NCBI GenBank assembly: GCA_963785155.1
Contig: CAWAUB010000016.1
Location: forward strand, 12,791-76,790
DNA: 64,000 nucleotides
Source of the DNA: DASUSH01 sp963785155
Lineage (GTDB): Bacteria; Actinomycetota; Thermoleophilia; Solirubrobacterales; 70-9
Direction: 5' to 3'
Position 1 is the first letter of the stretch; the number at the start of each line of letters is the position of its first letter. Position numbers and translations under genes: made by a program. Positions 8,259 to 15,764 of the stretch are shown piece after piece. The notes under the pieces are model-generated. The model had not been told where the DNA came from and did not search any database. It worked only from the letters and a program-made list of their open reading frames with translations.

Positions 8259-9477
8259 TAGGCGGTTGGCGGTCAGGCCGAACGCTTCGATCCCCAGCGC
8301 CAGGTCGGTATCTGACGAGTCCTCCTCCGGCGCGTGGCTGAGGCCCCGCCTGGACGCGACGAAGATCATCGCCGCCGGCATCAGGCGGGCGACGTTGGCG
8401 GCGTCGTGAAGGGCGCCGCTCGTCAGCACGCGGTCGGAGCCTGCGACCTCGCGGCAGGCGTCGGAGGCCGCCGCGACTAGCTCGGGGTCGAACACGGTCG
8501 GGTCGATCCGGAAGACGGGGTCGTCCGCGAGCTCGCAACCGTGTCTGCCGGCCGCGCCTCGCGGCCGCGGACAGCGCCTCGTCGTACATCCGCCCCAATG
8601 AATCCCGGTCGCTGTGCCGAAGGTCCACGCCGAGCTCGGCCTCGCCCGCCACGGCCGTGATGATCCCCGGGCGTAGGGAGAGCTCGCCGGTCGTCCCGAC
8701 GCCGCCGTGCTCATTTGCGATCCGCTCGACCGCCAATGCGGTCTCCGCGGCGGCCAGGCCGGCGTCATTTCGCAGCTCCATCGGCGTCGTCCCGGCATGC
8801 GCGGCCTGGCCGGAGAAGCGAAGGCGCCTCCGCTCGATCCCGACGCAGCCTTCGACGGCCGCGATCTGCCCGGACTCCGACTCGAGCACAGGGCCCTGCT
8901 CGATGTGTAGCTCGAGGTAGGCGCCGATCTCATCGCGCCAGCCGGTCGCCTCACCGGCGGTGGCGATCTCCACATCGTCCGCCGCCAGCGCGTCGGCGAG
9001 TGTCACGCCGTCGTGGTCGCGCAGCCCCGAGACGGCGTCGGGTTGGAGGACGCCAGCGAACGCCGAGCTGCCGAACAGGCTGTAGCCGAAGCGCGAGCCC
9101 TCCTCGTCCGCCCAGTCGACCAGAACCAGGTCGCGCGGCGGCCGCTCGCCGCTCTCCGCCCAGGCGCGCAGGACGCCGAGGCCGGCCATCACCCCGAGCG
9201 CGCCGTCGAGCCAGCCGCCCGCCGGGACCGAGTCGAGGTGCGAGCCGAGCGCGAGGCCCGGCCGCGCCTCACCCGCGAGCGTGAAGCGGACATTGCCCGC
9301 CTGATCTCGTCGCCCTTCGAGCCCGAGCTCTCCGGCGAGCTCGGCGAACCACGACCTGGCGGCGCGCCACTCCTCGCCCCAGGCGACCCGCCGGGCGCCG
9401 CCGGGCCCACCGGTGCGGCGGTCGAGCTCGCGCAGGTCGGCGATCACCCGCGCGGCGTCGACCTGCGGCCCGGACAT
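8238..9477 (-). pseudogene. M20-family N-carbamoyl-amino acid / allantoate-type amidohydrolase, frameshifted
   Basis: From ATG 9477 the protein shows the dinuclear-metal motifs of the carbamoylase branch of M20: GSHLDSVPAGGWLDGALGVMAGL, DWADEEGSRF and LELHIEQGPVLE. The frame breaks at about 8545-8575 and the correct C-terminus continues in another frame: DDPVFRIDPTVF, TSGALHDAANVARLMPAAMIFVAS (late metal histidine) and LALGIEAF. Total length is about 412 residues. These enzymes hydrolyse N-carbamoyl compounds to an amine, CO2 and ammonia. The start overlaps the stop of the guanidine-modifying enzyme gene (ATGA), so the two are coupled. The single break may be a sequencing error. Confidence 0.75.
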
Positions 9478-10340
9478 CAGCCCGCCGGGTCGCGGCGCAG
9501 CGCCTGCGCGAGGCAGTGGGCGCCGCCGCCACCCATCGTGAACGCCGAGAGGTCGAGCGCGATCACATCGAGGCCGCGAGCGCGGAGGTTGGCGTTGAGC
9601 GCCTCCGACTGCACGGTCGAGATCACCCGGTCCTCGCCGAGCGAGATCGCGTTGACCCCGAGGGCGAAGGCATCCTCCAATGAGACCTCGAGGATCTCGA
9701 AGTCGCGGCCGCGAAGCCAGCTGACGAGTCCGCCCGACGCGGCCTCGACGCAGACCGCCGCCAGCTTCGGCGCGAGGATCGAGACGAGGACGTCGATGTG
9801 GACGAACTGGCCGGGGATCGGCTCGATCCGCACCTCCCAGCCGTCGTCGGAGAGCCAGCCCGCGAGCTGCCGCGCCGCCTGCGCCTCCGTGCGCTCCTCG
9901 CCGTTTCCGATCAGCATGCAGCCCGGCTCGACGATCAGCACATCCCCGCCCTCGAGCGCACCGGCGGTGATCATCTGGTGGATCGGGATCCCGGCGCCCT
10001 GGTAGAAGCGGATCACGGGGGCGTACTCGCCGCGACGCCACTGTTGCTTGAGCTGCGTGACGACCGCGCCATGCGGCGTCGTGACGCTCGAGTCGCGGGC
10101 GAAGACCTGGTAGGGCAGCGCCGGATCGGGCTCGAGGAAGTGGCAGGTGACTCCCGCGCCCTCGTAGGCGGCGACCATCTCCTCGTGCTGGCTGCGGGCG
10201 AGCTCGGGATCGAAGACGTGTCCAGCGTCGAGCGTCGCCTGGGAGATCGCGCTGGTCCGAAGCCAGCGGAAGTTGTCCGGGCGGCAGAGCAGGACGTCGT
10301 GCAGGCGCCCGTACTCCGAGTCGGCGCCCCAGGCGCTCAT
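9477..10340 (-). CDS. Amidinotransferase/arginine deiminase-superfamily (guanidine-modifying) enzyme
   Basis: A 287-residue penta-propeller enzyme of the group that includes dimethylargininase and arginine deiminase. Motifs are FARDSSVTTPHGAV (substrate aspartate), EGGDVLIVEPG, the catalytic histidine in FVHIDVLVSIL and the C-terminal nucleophile cysteine in GGGGAHCLAQALRRDPAG. It would attack a guanidine carbon, giving a ureido product (deiminase or dimethylaminohydrolase) or transferring the amidino group. It is embedded by ATGA overlaps between a PLP decarboxylase and an N-carbamoyl hydrolase, which favours a role on arginine or agmatine. The exact substrate is inferred only. Confidence 0.85.
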   Translation of the reverse strand: MSAWGADSEYGRLHDVLLCRPDNFRWLRTSAISQATLDAGHVFDPELARSQHEEMVAAYEGAGVTCHFLEPDPALPYQVFARDSSVTTPHGAVVTQLKQQWRRGEYAPVIRFYQGAGIPIHQMITAGALEGGDVLIVEPGCMLIGNGEERTEAQAARQLAGWLSDDGWEVRIEPIPGQFVHIDVLVSILAPKLAAVCVEAASGGLVSWLRGRDFEILEVSLEDAFALGVNAISLGEDRVISTVQSEALNANLRARGLDVIALDLSAFTMGGGGAHCLAQALRRDPAG

Positions 10341-11806
10341 TCCGCCACTACCCGGATCGTCTTCAGGCTGCGATCGGCGGCACCGCGGACCTTGCCGCCG
10401 TGCTCGACCGACTCGCGGATGTAGCTGAGGGTCTCGGCCGTCAGCAGCTCCCCCGGGAGGACGTTCGGGATCCCAGGCGGGTAGGCGGCCAGCGACTCCG
10501 CCGCGATTCGGCCCTCGGCGTCCTCGAACGGGACGGTCTCCTGGGGAGAGAGGAAGGCGCGGCGGGGGAGCAGCCGCAGCGGTCCCCACGGCGGCGGTGG
10601 CGCGAGCGGCTCGTCGACCTCCTCCGGCTCAGCGCCCAGAGTCTCGACTGCGCGCCCGAGCGCGCCGAGCAGCCGCTCGATCTCCTCCGGCGCCTGTTCG
10701 CCCAGCCCGAACACGGCGACCACCACGTTCTCCGAGGCCATCTCGAGGTTGATGTCGTCGGCCTCGCGCATCGCGTCGGCGATCCGGTGCCCGCTGCGGC
10801 CGGTGCCGCGGACGTCGATCGAGAGCCGCATCGGGTCCCAGCCCGCGACGCTGCGAGCGCCCTGAAGGCGCTCGTCGAGCACGTCGAGGCCGGGGATCTC
10901 GCGAACCCGCTCGCGTGCGTCGGCGAGCAGGTCGATGATCTCGTCGAGGAGCCGCTCGCCACAGGTCGCAATGTGGCGGCGCGCGGCGTCGAGCGAGCCG
11001 CCGAGCAGGGCGCTCGGGCTGGTCGACTCCGTGAGGGTCACGGCGCGGTCGAGCAGGCTTCCGTCGATCCGCGCGCCCTCGCCCAGGTGGAGGATCGCGG
11101 ACTGGGTCAGGCTGCCGACGATCTTGTGGACCGAGGAGACGATCACGTCGGCCCCCGAGGAGAGAGCGCTGTCCGGCAGGCGCTCGCTGAACCGCAGGTG
11201 CGCGCCCCAGGCCTCGTCGCAGAAGAGCGGGACCCCGCGCTCGTGGGCGACCTCCGCGAGCCCGGCGACGTCCGCGACCGCGCCGAAGTAGGTGGGCGAG
11301 ACGACGAACGCCGCAACAGCGTCGGGCGCGCGGTCGAGCGCCTCGGCGAGCGCGTCGGGCGTCAGGCAGTGGGCTAGGCCCAGCTCGGGGTCGATCTCCG
11401 GCGCGGCGAACTCGGGCTCCAGGCCGGCCAGGACCAGGCCGTCGATCACGCTCGAGTGGACGTTTCGCTGAACGACCACGCGGTCGCCCGTCTGCCGCAC
11501 CGCGAGGCAGCCGGCGTGATTGCCCTGCGAGGCGCCGTTGATCAGGAACCAGCTGCGCTGCGCTCCCCAGGCCTCGGCGGCAAGCTCCTGCGCCTGCTCG
11601 AATGGCGTCGGCTCGGCGCCGATGTCGATTCCCTCGATCAGCGAGGGGATGTCGTGGGCGAACGCCGCGGGCCCGAACGCCGCGACCATCTCCGGGTCGG
11701 CGCCCGGGCCGCCCTTGTGGCCGGGAATGTGAAAGCGGCCCGGCTTGCGCGCCGCGTAGGCGGCGAGAGCTTCGAAGTAGGGGGCGCTTCGCTGGTCGGA
11801 GCTCAC
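10337..11806 (-). CDS. Orn/Lys/Arg decarboxylase, fold-type I (arginine decarboxylase-like)
   Basis: A 489-residue PLP enzyme. It has the family opening RFHIPGHKGGPGADPEM, the cofactor region NGASQGNHAG, FCDEAWGAH and the Schiff-base lysine in SSVHKIVGSLTQSAIL. The C-terminal domain ends in the conserved YPPGIPNVLPGE. It lacks the N-terminal response-regulator-like wing of the large inducible decarboxylases, as in biosynthetic Gram-positive forms. The start is taken as GTG 11806, with GGAGG very close upstream. It heads a three-gene unit in which each gene overlaps the next by four bases, and decarboxylation of arginine to agmatine would feed the next enzyme. Confidence 0.87.
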   Translation of the reverse strand: MSSDQRSAPYFEALAAYAARKPGRFHIPGHKGGPGADPEMVAAFGPAAFAHDIPSLIEGIDIGAEPTPFEQAQELAAEAWGAQRSWFLINGASQGNHAGCLAVRQTGDRVVVQRNVHSSVIDGLVLAGLEPEFAAPEIDPELGLAHCLTPDALAEALDRAPDAVAAFVVSPTYFGAVADVAGLAEVAHERGVPLFCDEAWGAHLRFSERLPDSALSSGADVIVSSVHKIVGSLTQSAILHLGEGARIDGSLLDRAVTLTESTSPSALLGGSLDAARRHIATCGERLLDEIIDLLADARERVREIPGLDVLDERLQGARSVAGWDPMRLSIDVRGTGRSGHRIADAMREADDINLEMASENVVVAVFGLGEQAPEEIERLLGALGRAVETLGAEPEEVDEPLAPPPPWGPLRLLPRRAFLSPQETVPFEDAEGRIAAESLAAYPPGIPNVLPGELLTAETLSYIRESVEHGGKVRGAADRSLKTIRVVAE

Positions 11807-11838
11807 GCCTCCGACGCTACACGTTGCGGGAAGGTCCC

Positions 11839-12835
11839 TTAGTCCGAGGCCTCGGTCATCTTCAGCCAGATCGCCGTGCCGTCGCGGACGCCGGCGGTGA
11901 TCGTGCGGCCGAAGCTTGTCGCCGGGAAGGCCGAAGCGGGTCGACTTCTCGCCGCCGCCGAGGCGTTCGAACCCGACCTTGCGCAGAGCGCCGGCGGAGT
12001 CGCCCGGGCCGACGCCGCGGATCGAGTGGCCCGCGGTCGTCGTGCGGATCGCGGCCGCGGCGTCGTTGCGGAAACGCACGCTCATCGCGCCGCCGCCGAC
12101 CACGCACCAGACGTCGCGATCCTCGCTCGAGCGCTCGACGACGCCGACCTTCGCGGCGACCGCCTCCCGGGTCGCGCCGAGGCGGGCCCGGCCGACCTTG
12201 ATGGCGCGGATCTTGCCGCCCGGCGCCACGCAGTTGCCGAAGTCGGGGACGTCGCCGTAGACGGTCGCCCGCTCCTCCTCGGTGTCGACCTTGGCGATGC
12301 AGCTCGGGTCGATCTCGGTTTCCTGGGTCACGATCACGCCACCGCCGCCGGCTTCGTCGAAATACTCGGCGTACTCCGGCGGGACGAAGGGCGTGGCGGC
12401 GAACGGCGTGCCGCCGATCCGGAACTCCCGGACGCTGACGCCGCCGAGCCCCTTGGCGCGGTCGAAGAAGTAGTTGCCCACCCAGTGCCAGACCTCGGGC
12501 TCGGAGCCCTGCACGATCGAGCCGGTCCACTCGTCGTGCTGGTGGTAGAAGCACTTGGTGCCCGCGGCGGCCACCCGGGCCGGCTCCTGGGCCGTGAACT
12601 CGACGATCCCGAAGTCGGTCACGTTCTGGTTCGTCTTGTCGAACTTGACGCAGAAGGGATCGGCGGCGGGGTCTGGGAAGGCGGTTCCCGTGCCCACGTC
12701 CTGCTCGACGCAGTTGAAGGGGTTCGTGCCATCCCACGGTGCGAACGGGACCGACTGGGCCATGGCCGAGGCCGGAAGCGCGGCGATCGCAAGCAGTGAG
12801 AGGGCCGCGAGAACGAGTGCGGCTCGGGCGGTCAT
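11839..12835 (-). CDS. Secreted protein of unknown function (frameshift near C-terminus)
   Basis: Begins with a clear signal peptide (ARAALVLAALSLLAIAALPASAMAQ, cleavage likely near residue 27). The mature part contains several cysteines and tryptophans (CFYHQHDEWTGSIVQG, WHWVGNYFFDRAKG) and a later segment LGATREAVAAKVG that may be a short all-alpha repeat. I do not recognise the family. Near 11910-11930 the frame slips; the other frame gives SFGRTITAGVRDGTAIWLKMTEASD ending at TAA 11839-11841, in keeping with the rest of the protein. It is transcribed divergently from the repeat-rich protein at 13015. Confidence 0.65.
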
Positions 12836-12869
12836 CCGTTACGGACGGTAGCGCGATTCGCGCTGCTCT

Positions 12870-13014
12870 CCGCCGGTAGGGGGACCCCCCGCAGGGGGAG
12901 GCGGGTCTCCTCGAAGTCTCGACTCAAAGGGGATGCCCGTGGGCCCCGAGCCGCCCGATGCTGAGCACGCAAGCCAAACGGACTTGCGAAACCAAGACCA
13001 AGGAGAGATTCAAA
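12870..13014 (+). promoter_or_regulatory. Structured 5' leader, copy 1
   Basis: Upstream of the gene at 13015. Outer arms CCGCC (12870-12874) and GGCGG (12900-12904) enclose a G-tract, C-tract, G-tract series in which the central C-tract (12885-12890) can pair with either G-tract. A second stem CGCAAG/CTTGCG lies shortly before the AGGAGA ribosome-binding site. A similar arrangement precedes the paralogue at 14151. Confidence 0.5.
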
Positions 13015-13830
13015 ATGCTCAGCAAGATCAAGCAGCACCTCAGTTACGCCAACGTCATGTGCAGCCTGCTGGCGTTCGTGGTCCTCGGTGGCGGCATGGC
13101 CGTCGCGGCTGGCATCAAGAAGGACAGCGTCAAGGCGAAGCAGATCGCCGCCAACGCCGTTCGCGAGGCGGAGATCGCCGTCGGTGCCGTCACGACCGAC
13201 AAGCTCGCCAACAACGCGGCGACCGGCGCCAAGGTCGACGAGTCATCGCTCGGCCAGGTCCCGTCGGCGGCGTCCGCCGACTCGGCCCAGACCGCGAACA
13301 GCGCGCAGACGGCGCAGACGGCGACCAACGCCGAGAACGCCACCAACGCGCAGAACGCGACGAACGCCCAGAGCGCCCAGAACGCGACGCTCGCCGGCAA
13401 CTCGACGCTGTTCAACAGCAAGACCGTCAGCCAGGTCCGCCCGGTTGCAGTTGGAGACAGCTCGACGGCCAACGATCCGCTGACCTCGGGCGCGTTCGAG
13501 ACCGTCGACGGCATCCTCGCCGACGTCGGAATTCCGACCGGCGGCGGCGACGTGGTCGCCAGCGCGACGATCGGGCTGCAGAACGGCGGCGTGTCACAGG
13601 CCGCCCCCCAGTGCCGTCTCATGAGCGACGGCGCCATCATCAGCCAGCCGACCATCATCACCCTGCCGGTCGGCCCGCAGCAGCAGATCACGCTGACCGG
13701 GTTCGCCAACAACCAGGGCTCGGGCACCGAGCAGATCACCGTGGAGTGCACGGGCGGTTCCGCCGACCCCGACGGCGCGGTCGACGTCAACTACGCCGAC
13801 CTCACCGCCATCGGCACGCCGATCGGCTAG
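13015..13830 (+). CDS. Secreted/anchored repeat protein, copy 1 of a four-member family
   Basis: ATG 13015 is chosen because AAGGAGAG lies eight bases upstream; the frame is open further up. The protein (271 residues) has a basic start and signal anchor HLSYANVMCSLLAFVVLGGGMAVAAG, a family mark in Thermoleophilia. Next come short repeats of the type AANAV-REAEIAVGAVTTDKLANNAA, then about fifteen tripeptides with alanine in the centre ([S/T/N]-A-[Q/D/N/T/E]), and a C-terminal domain with two cysteines. It is probably a fibrous surface or exported protein. Function is unknown. It is 56% or so similar by eye to the next gene, especially over the first 110 residues. Confidence 0.8.
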   Translation: MLSKIKQHLSYANVMCSLLAFVVLGGGMAVAAGIKKDSVKAKQIAANAVREAEIAVGAVTTDKLANNAATGAKVDESSLGQVPSAASADSAQTANSAQTAQTATNAENATNAQNATNAQSAQNATLAGNSTLFNSKTVSQVRPVAVGDSSTANDPLTSGAFETVDGILADVGIPTGGGDVVASATIGLQNGGVSQAAPQCRLMSDGAIISQPTIITLPVGPQQQITLTGFANNQGSGTEQITVECTGGSADPDGAVDVNYADLTAIGTPIG

Positions 13831-14150
13831 CGCCACTCATCCGGACTCGAAGGCGAGCCCCCGCCGCCGGCCAGGTGGCGGGGGCTCCCGAGGTCCCTCC
13901 GAGCCGCTGACGGCGTTGTCGGTGTCCTGAGCGGGTCGTTCACGCTCGACGCGGACCCGGTCGCCGCCGGCGACTGCAACCTCGGACGAGAGTCGCCGGC
14001 CCTTCTCGTTCCTCCAGGCGTCGCCTCCCCCCGTTGGGGGACCCCCCGTTGGGGGAGGCAGACCATCGATCGAACTCGGCGACGGGGGGATTCCCGTGCG
14101 GCCCCCGGGGGCCGAAGCTGTCGGTCCACACACCGAACAGGAGAGGGATC
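13831..14150 (+). promoter_or_regulatory. Intergenic region with terminator-like hairpin and structured leader, copy 2
   Basis: This 320-base gap holds a strong hairpin just after the first paralogue (13855-13887) and, toward the second paralogue, a tandem repeat of the 15-mer CCCCCCGTTGGGGGA (14027-14041 and 14042-14056). The last G-tract extends to GGGGGAGGC, able to pair with GCCTCCCCC at 14024. A further stem TCGGT/ACCGA lies just before the CAGGAGAG ribosome-binding site. Alternating C and G tracts allow mutually exclusive pairings, as in copy 1. Confidence 0.5.
13855..13887 (+). terminator. Terminator-like GC hairpin
   Basis: Perfect 11-bp stem GAGCCCCCGCC / GGCGGGGGCTC with an 11-base loop, 25 bases after the stop of the first repeat protein. 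There is no T-tract, so it may be a Rho-type or actinobacterial I-shaped terminator. Confidence 0.55.
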
Positions 14151-14990
14151 ATGCTCACCAAGCTCAAGAACCACATCACTTATGCCAACGTCGTCGCGTC
14201 GATCGCGCTGTTCGCCGTCCTCGGCGGCGGCATGGCTGTCGCAGCGGGGCTGAAGAAGAACAGCGTCAAGTCGAAGCAGATCGCCGCCAACGCGGTCAAG
14301 GAGGCGGAGCTCGCCGCCGGCGCCGTCACCACCGACAAGCTCGCCGACAACGCGGCGACCGGCGCCAAGGTCGACGAGTCGACCCTCGGCCAGGTCCCGT
14401 CGGCAGCGTCCGCGGACTCGGCCCAGACGGCCAACAGCGCGCAGACGGCCCAGAACGCCGCCAACGCGCAGAACGCTACGAACGCAGCCAACGCGCAGAA
14501 CGCGGTCAATGCTCAGAACGCGGCAACGGCCGACCTGGCGGATGTCGCGACGTTCGCGGAGGACACCGACAGCGTGAACGGGCTCGTCGTCGACAAGCTG
14601 CGTCCCGACGGCGCCTCCGGTGCGGATTCGGACGACATCGACCTCGACGGCACGGCCGACATCGTCGTCCAGACGCCGGATTTCAATGTGCCTAACGGCG
14701 GGGCCGACATCATGGCCGTGGCGAGCCTGAACCTCCGGAACGACGCGGCGACGGCATCCGAGGCGTTCTGCCAGCTCCGCTCCGACAACGGCGGGACGAG
14801 CATGGAATCGACCGGCTACCTGGTCAACACCCCGGCCGTCAACAACTACGACGCGAACATGACGATGGTCGGGTTCGACACCAGCAACAACGTGGCTGGG
14901 CCGAACAACGTCCGCGTCATCTGCACCGGCACCGGCGACATCGATTTCGTCGAGGGCAACATCGGCGTCACGGTCTTCCCGACCGACTGA
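14151..14990 (+). CDS. Secreted/anchored repeat protein, copy 2
   Basis: A 279-residue paralogue of the preceding gene with the signal anchor HITYANVVASIALFAVLGGGMAVAAG, the LKKNSVKSKQIAANAVKEAELAAGAV section, KVDESTLGQVPSAASADSAQ and the [S/T/N]-A-x tripeptide run (NAANAQNATNAANAQNAVNAQ). The C-terminal domain differs more and again has two cysteines. The start is ATG 14151 with CAGGAGAG six bases upstream. Tandem duplication with a conserved leader suggests shared control. Function is unknown; a fibre- or sheath-like surface role is my inference from the low-complexity alanine repeats. Confidence 0.82.
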   Translation: MLTKLKNHITYANVVASIALFAVLGGGMAVAAGLKKNSVKSKQIAANAVKEAELAAGAVTTDKLADNAATGAKVDESTLGQVPSAASADSAQTANSAQTAQNAANAQNATNAANAQNAVNAQNAATADLADVATFAEDTDSVNGLVVDKLRPDGASGADSDDIDLDGTADIVVQTPDFNVPNGGADIMAVASLNLRNDAATASEAFCQLRSDNGGTSMESTGYLVNTPAVNNYDANMTMVGFDTSNNVAGPNNVRVICTGTGDIDFVEGNIGVTVFPTD

Positions 14991-15100
14991 TAGCGGGGTT
15001 GACGGCGCATGGATGCACAGGGACGACATGACGAGCGAGGCCGGCGGGCGACCCTGCCGGCCTCGCCGCCGCTCGTGCAATGGCCTCCGGATACCTCGGG

Positions 15101-15106
15101 TACGCT
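15101..15106 (+). promoter_or_regulatory. Candidate -10 hexamer TACGCT (leaderless start)
   Basis: TACGCT lies seven bases before GTG 15114, the spacing expected when transcription starts at the start codon. Confidence 0.4.
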
Positions 15107-15113
15107 CAGCGCC

Positions 15114-15764
15114 GTGAGCTCGAAACGAGGATCGGCGGTGCGCGTTTACGTGGCGGACGACCACCCGATCTACCGGGAGGGACTCTGCGGCGCGATCAAG
15201 GCGCGGCCCGACCTCGAGCTGATCGGCGAGGCCGACGATGGCCGCGAGGCGCTCGAGGAGATCCGCGAGCTCCTGCCCGACGTCACCGTGCTCGACCTGA
15301 ACATGCCGGGCATGACGGGTTTCGAGATCCTCGGGGCGTTGCAGCGCGACGAGATCGAGACGAACGTCGTCGTGCTCTCCGCGGCGAGCGACTCCGAGGC
15401 GGTCTTCAAGGCGGTCGCCGAGGGTGCCGTCGCCTACCTCCCCAAGGAGGCCGACCGCGACAAGGTCTGCGACGCGATCGCCGCCGCGGCGCGCGGCGAG
15501 GTCGTCCTCTCGCCCGAGATCCAGGCCGAGCTGGCGAGCGAGATCCGTACCGTCGGCCGCCAGGAGAAGGCGCCGCTCACACCGCGCGAGCGCGAGGTGC
15601 TGACGCTGACCGCCCAGGGGCTCTCGGCGCCTGAGATCGGCTTCCAGCTCCACGTCAGCGCGGCGACGGTCAAGACCCACATGAAGAGTGCTTACGAGAA
15701 GCTCGGCGTTTCCGACCGCGCCGCGGCCGTCGCCGAGGCGATGCGCCAGGGCATCCTCGAGTGA
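15114..15764 (+). CDS. NarL/LuxR-family response regulator
   Basis: A 216-residue two-domain regulator. The receiver domain has the acidic pocket VADDHPIYREG, the phosphoacceptor aspartate in DVTVLDLNMPGMTG, the LSAASDSE strand and the lysine in AYLPKEADRD. The C-terminal GerE-type DNA-binding domain reads LTPREREVLTLTAQGLSAPEIGFQLHVSAATVKTHMKSAYEKLGVSDRA. GTG 15114 is favoured because TACGCT sits at leaderless spacing; GTG 15138 (VRVYVADDHP) with GAGG upstream is the alternative. Its stop overlaps the kinase start (GTGA), so the pair is a co-translated two-component system. Confidence 0.92.
   Translation: MSSKRGSAVRVYVADDHPIYREGLCGAIKARPDLELIGEADDGREALEEIRELLPDVTVLDLNMPGMTGFEILGALQRDEIETNVVVLSAASDSEAVFKAVAEGAVAYLPKEADRDKVCDAIAAAARGEVVLSPEIQAELASEIRTVGRQEKAPLTPREREVLTLTAQGLSAPEIGFQLHVSAATVKTHMKSAYEKLGVSDRAAAVAEAMRQGILE

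Noticed and set aside
9013..10005. Forward open frame of 330 codons across the M20 and amidinotransferase genes
   Set aside because: Antisense shadow crossing two genes with strong catalytic motifs; composition is not protein-like.
13270..14530. CRISPR or other spaced repeat array
   Set aside because: The DNA repeats reflect alanine-centred tripeptide codons in two genes. There are no uniform repeats with unique spacers.
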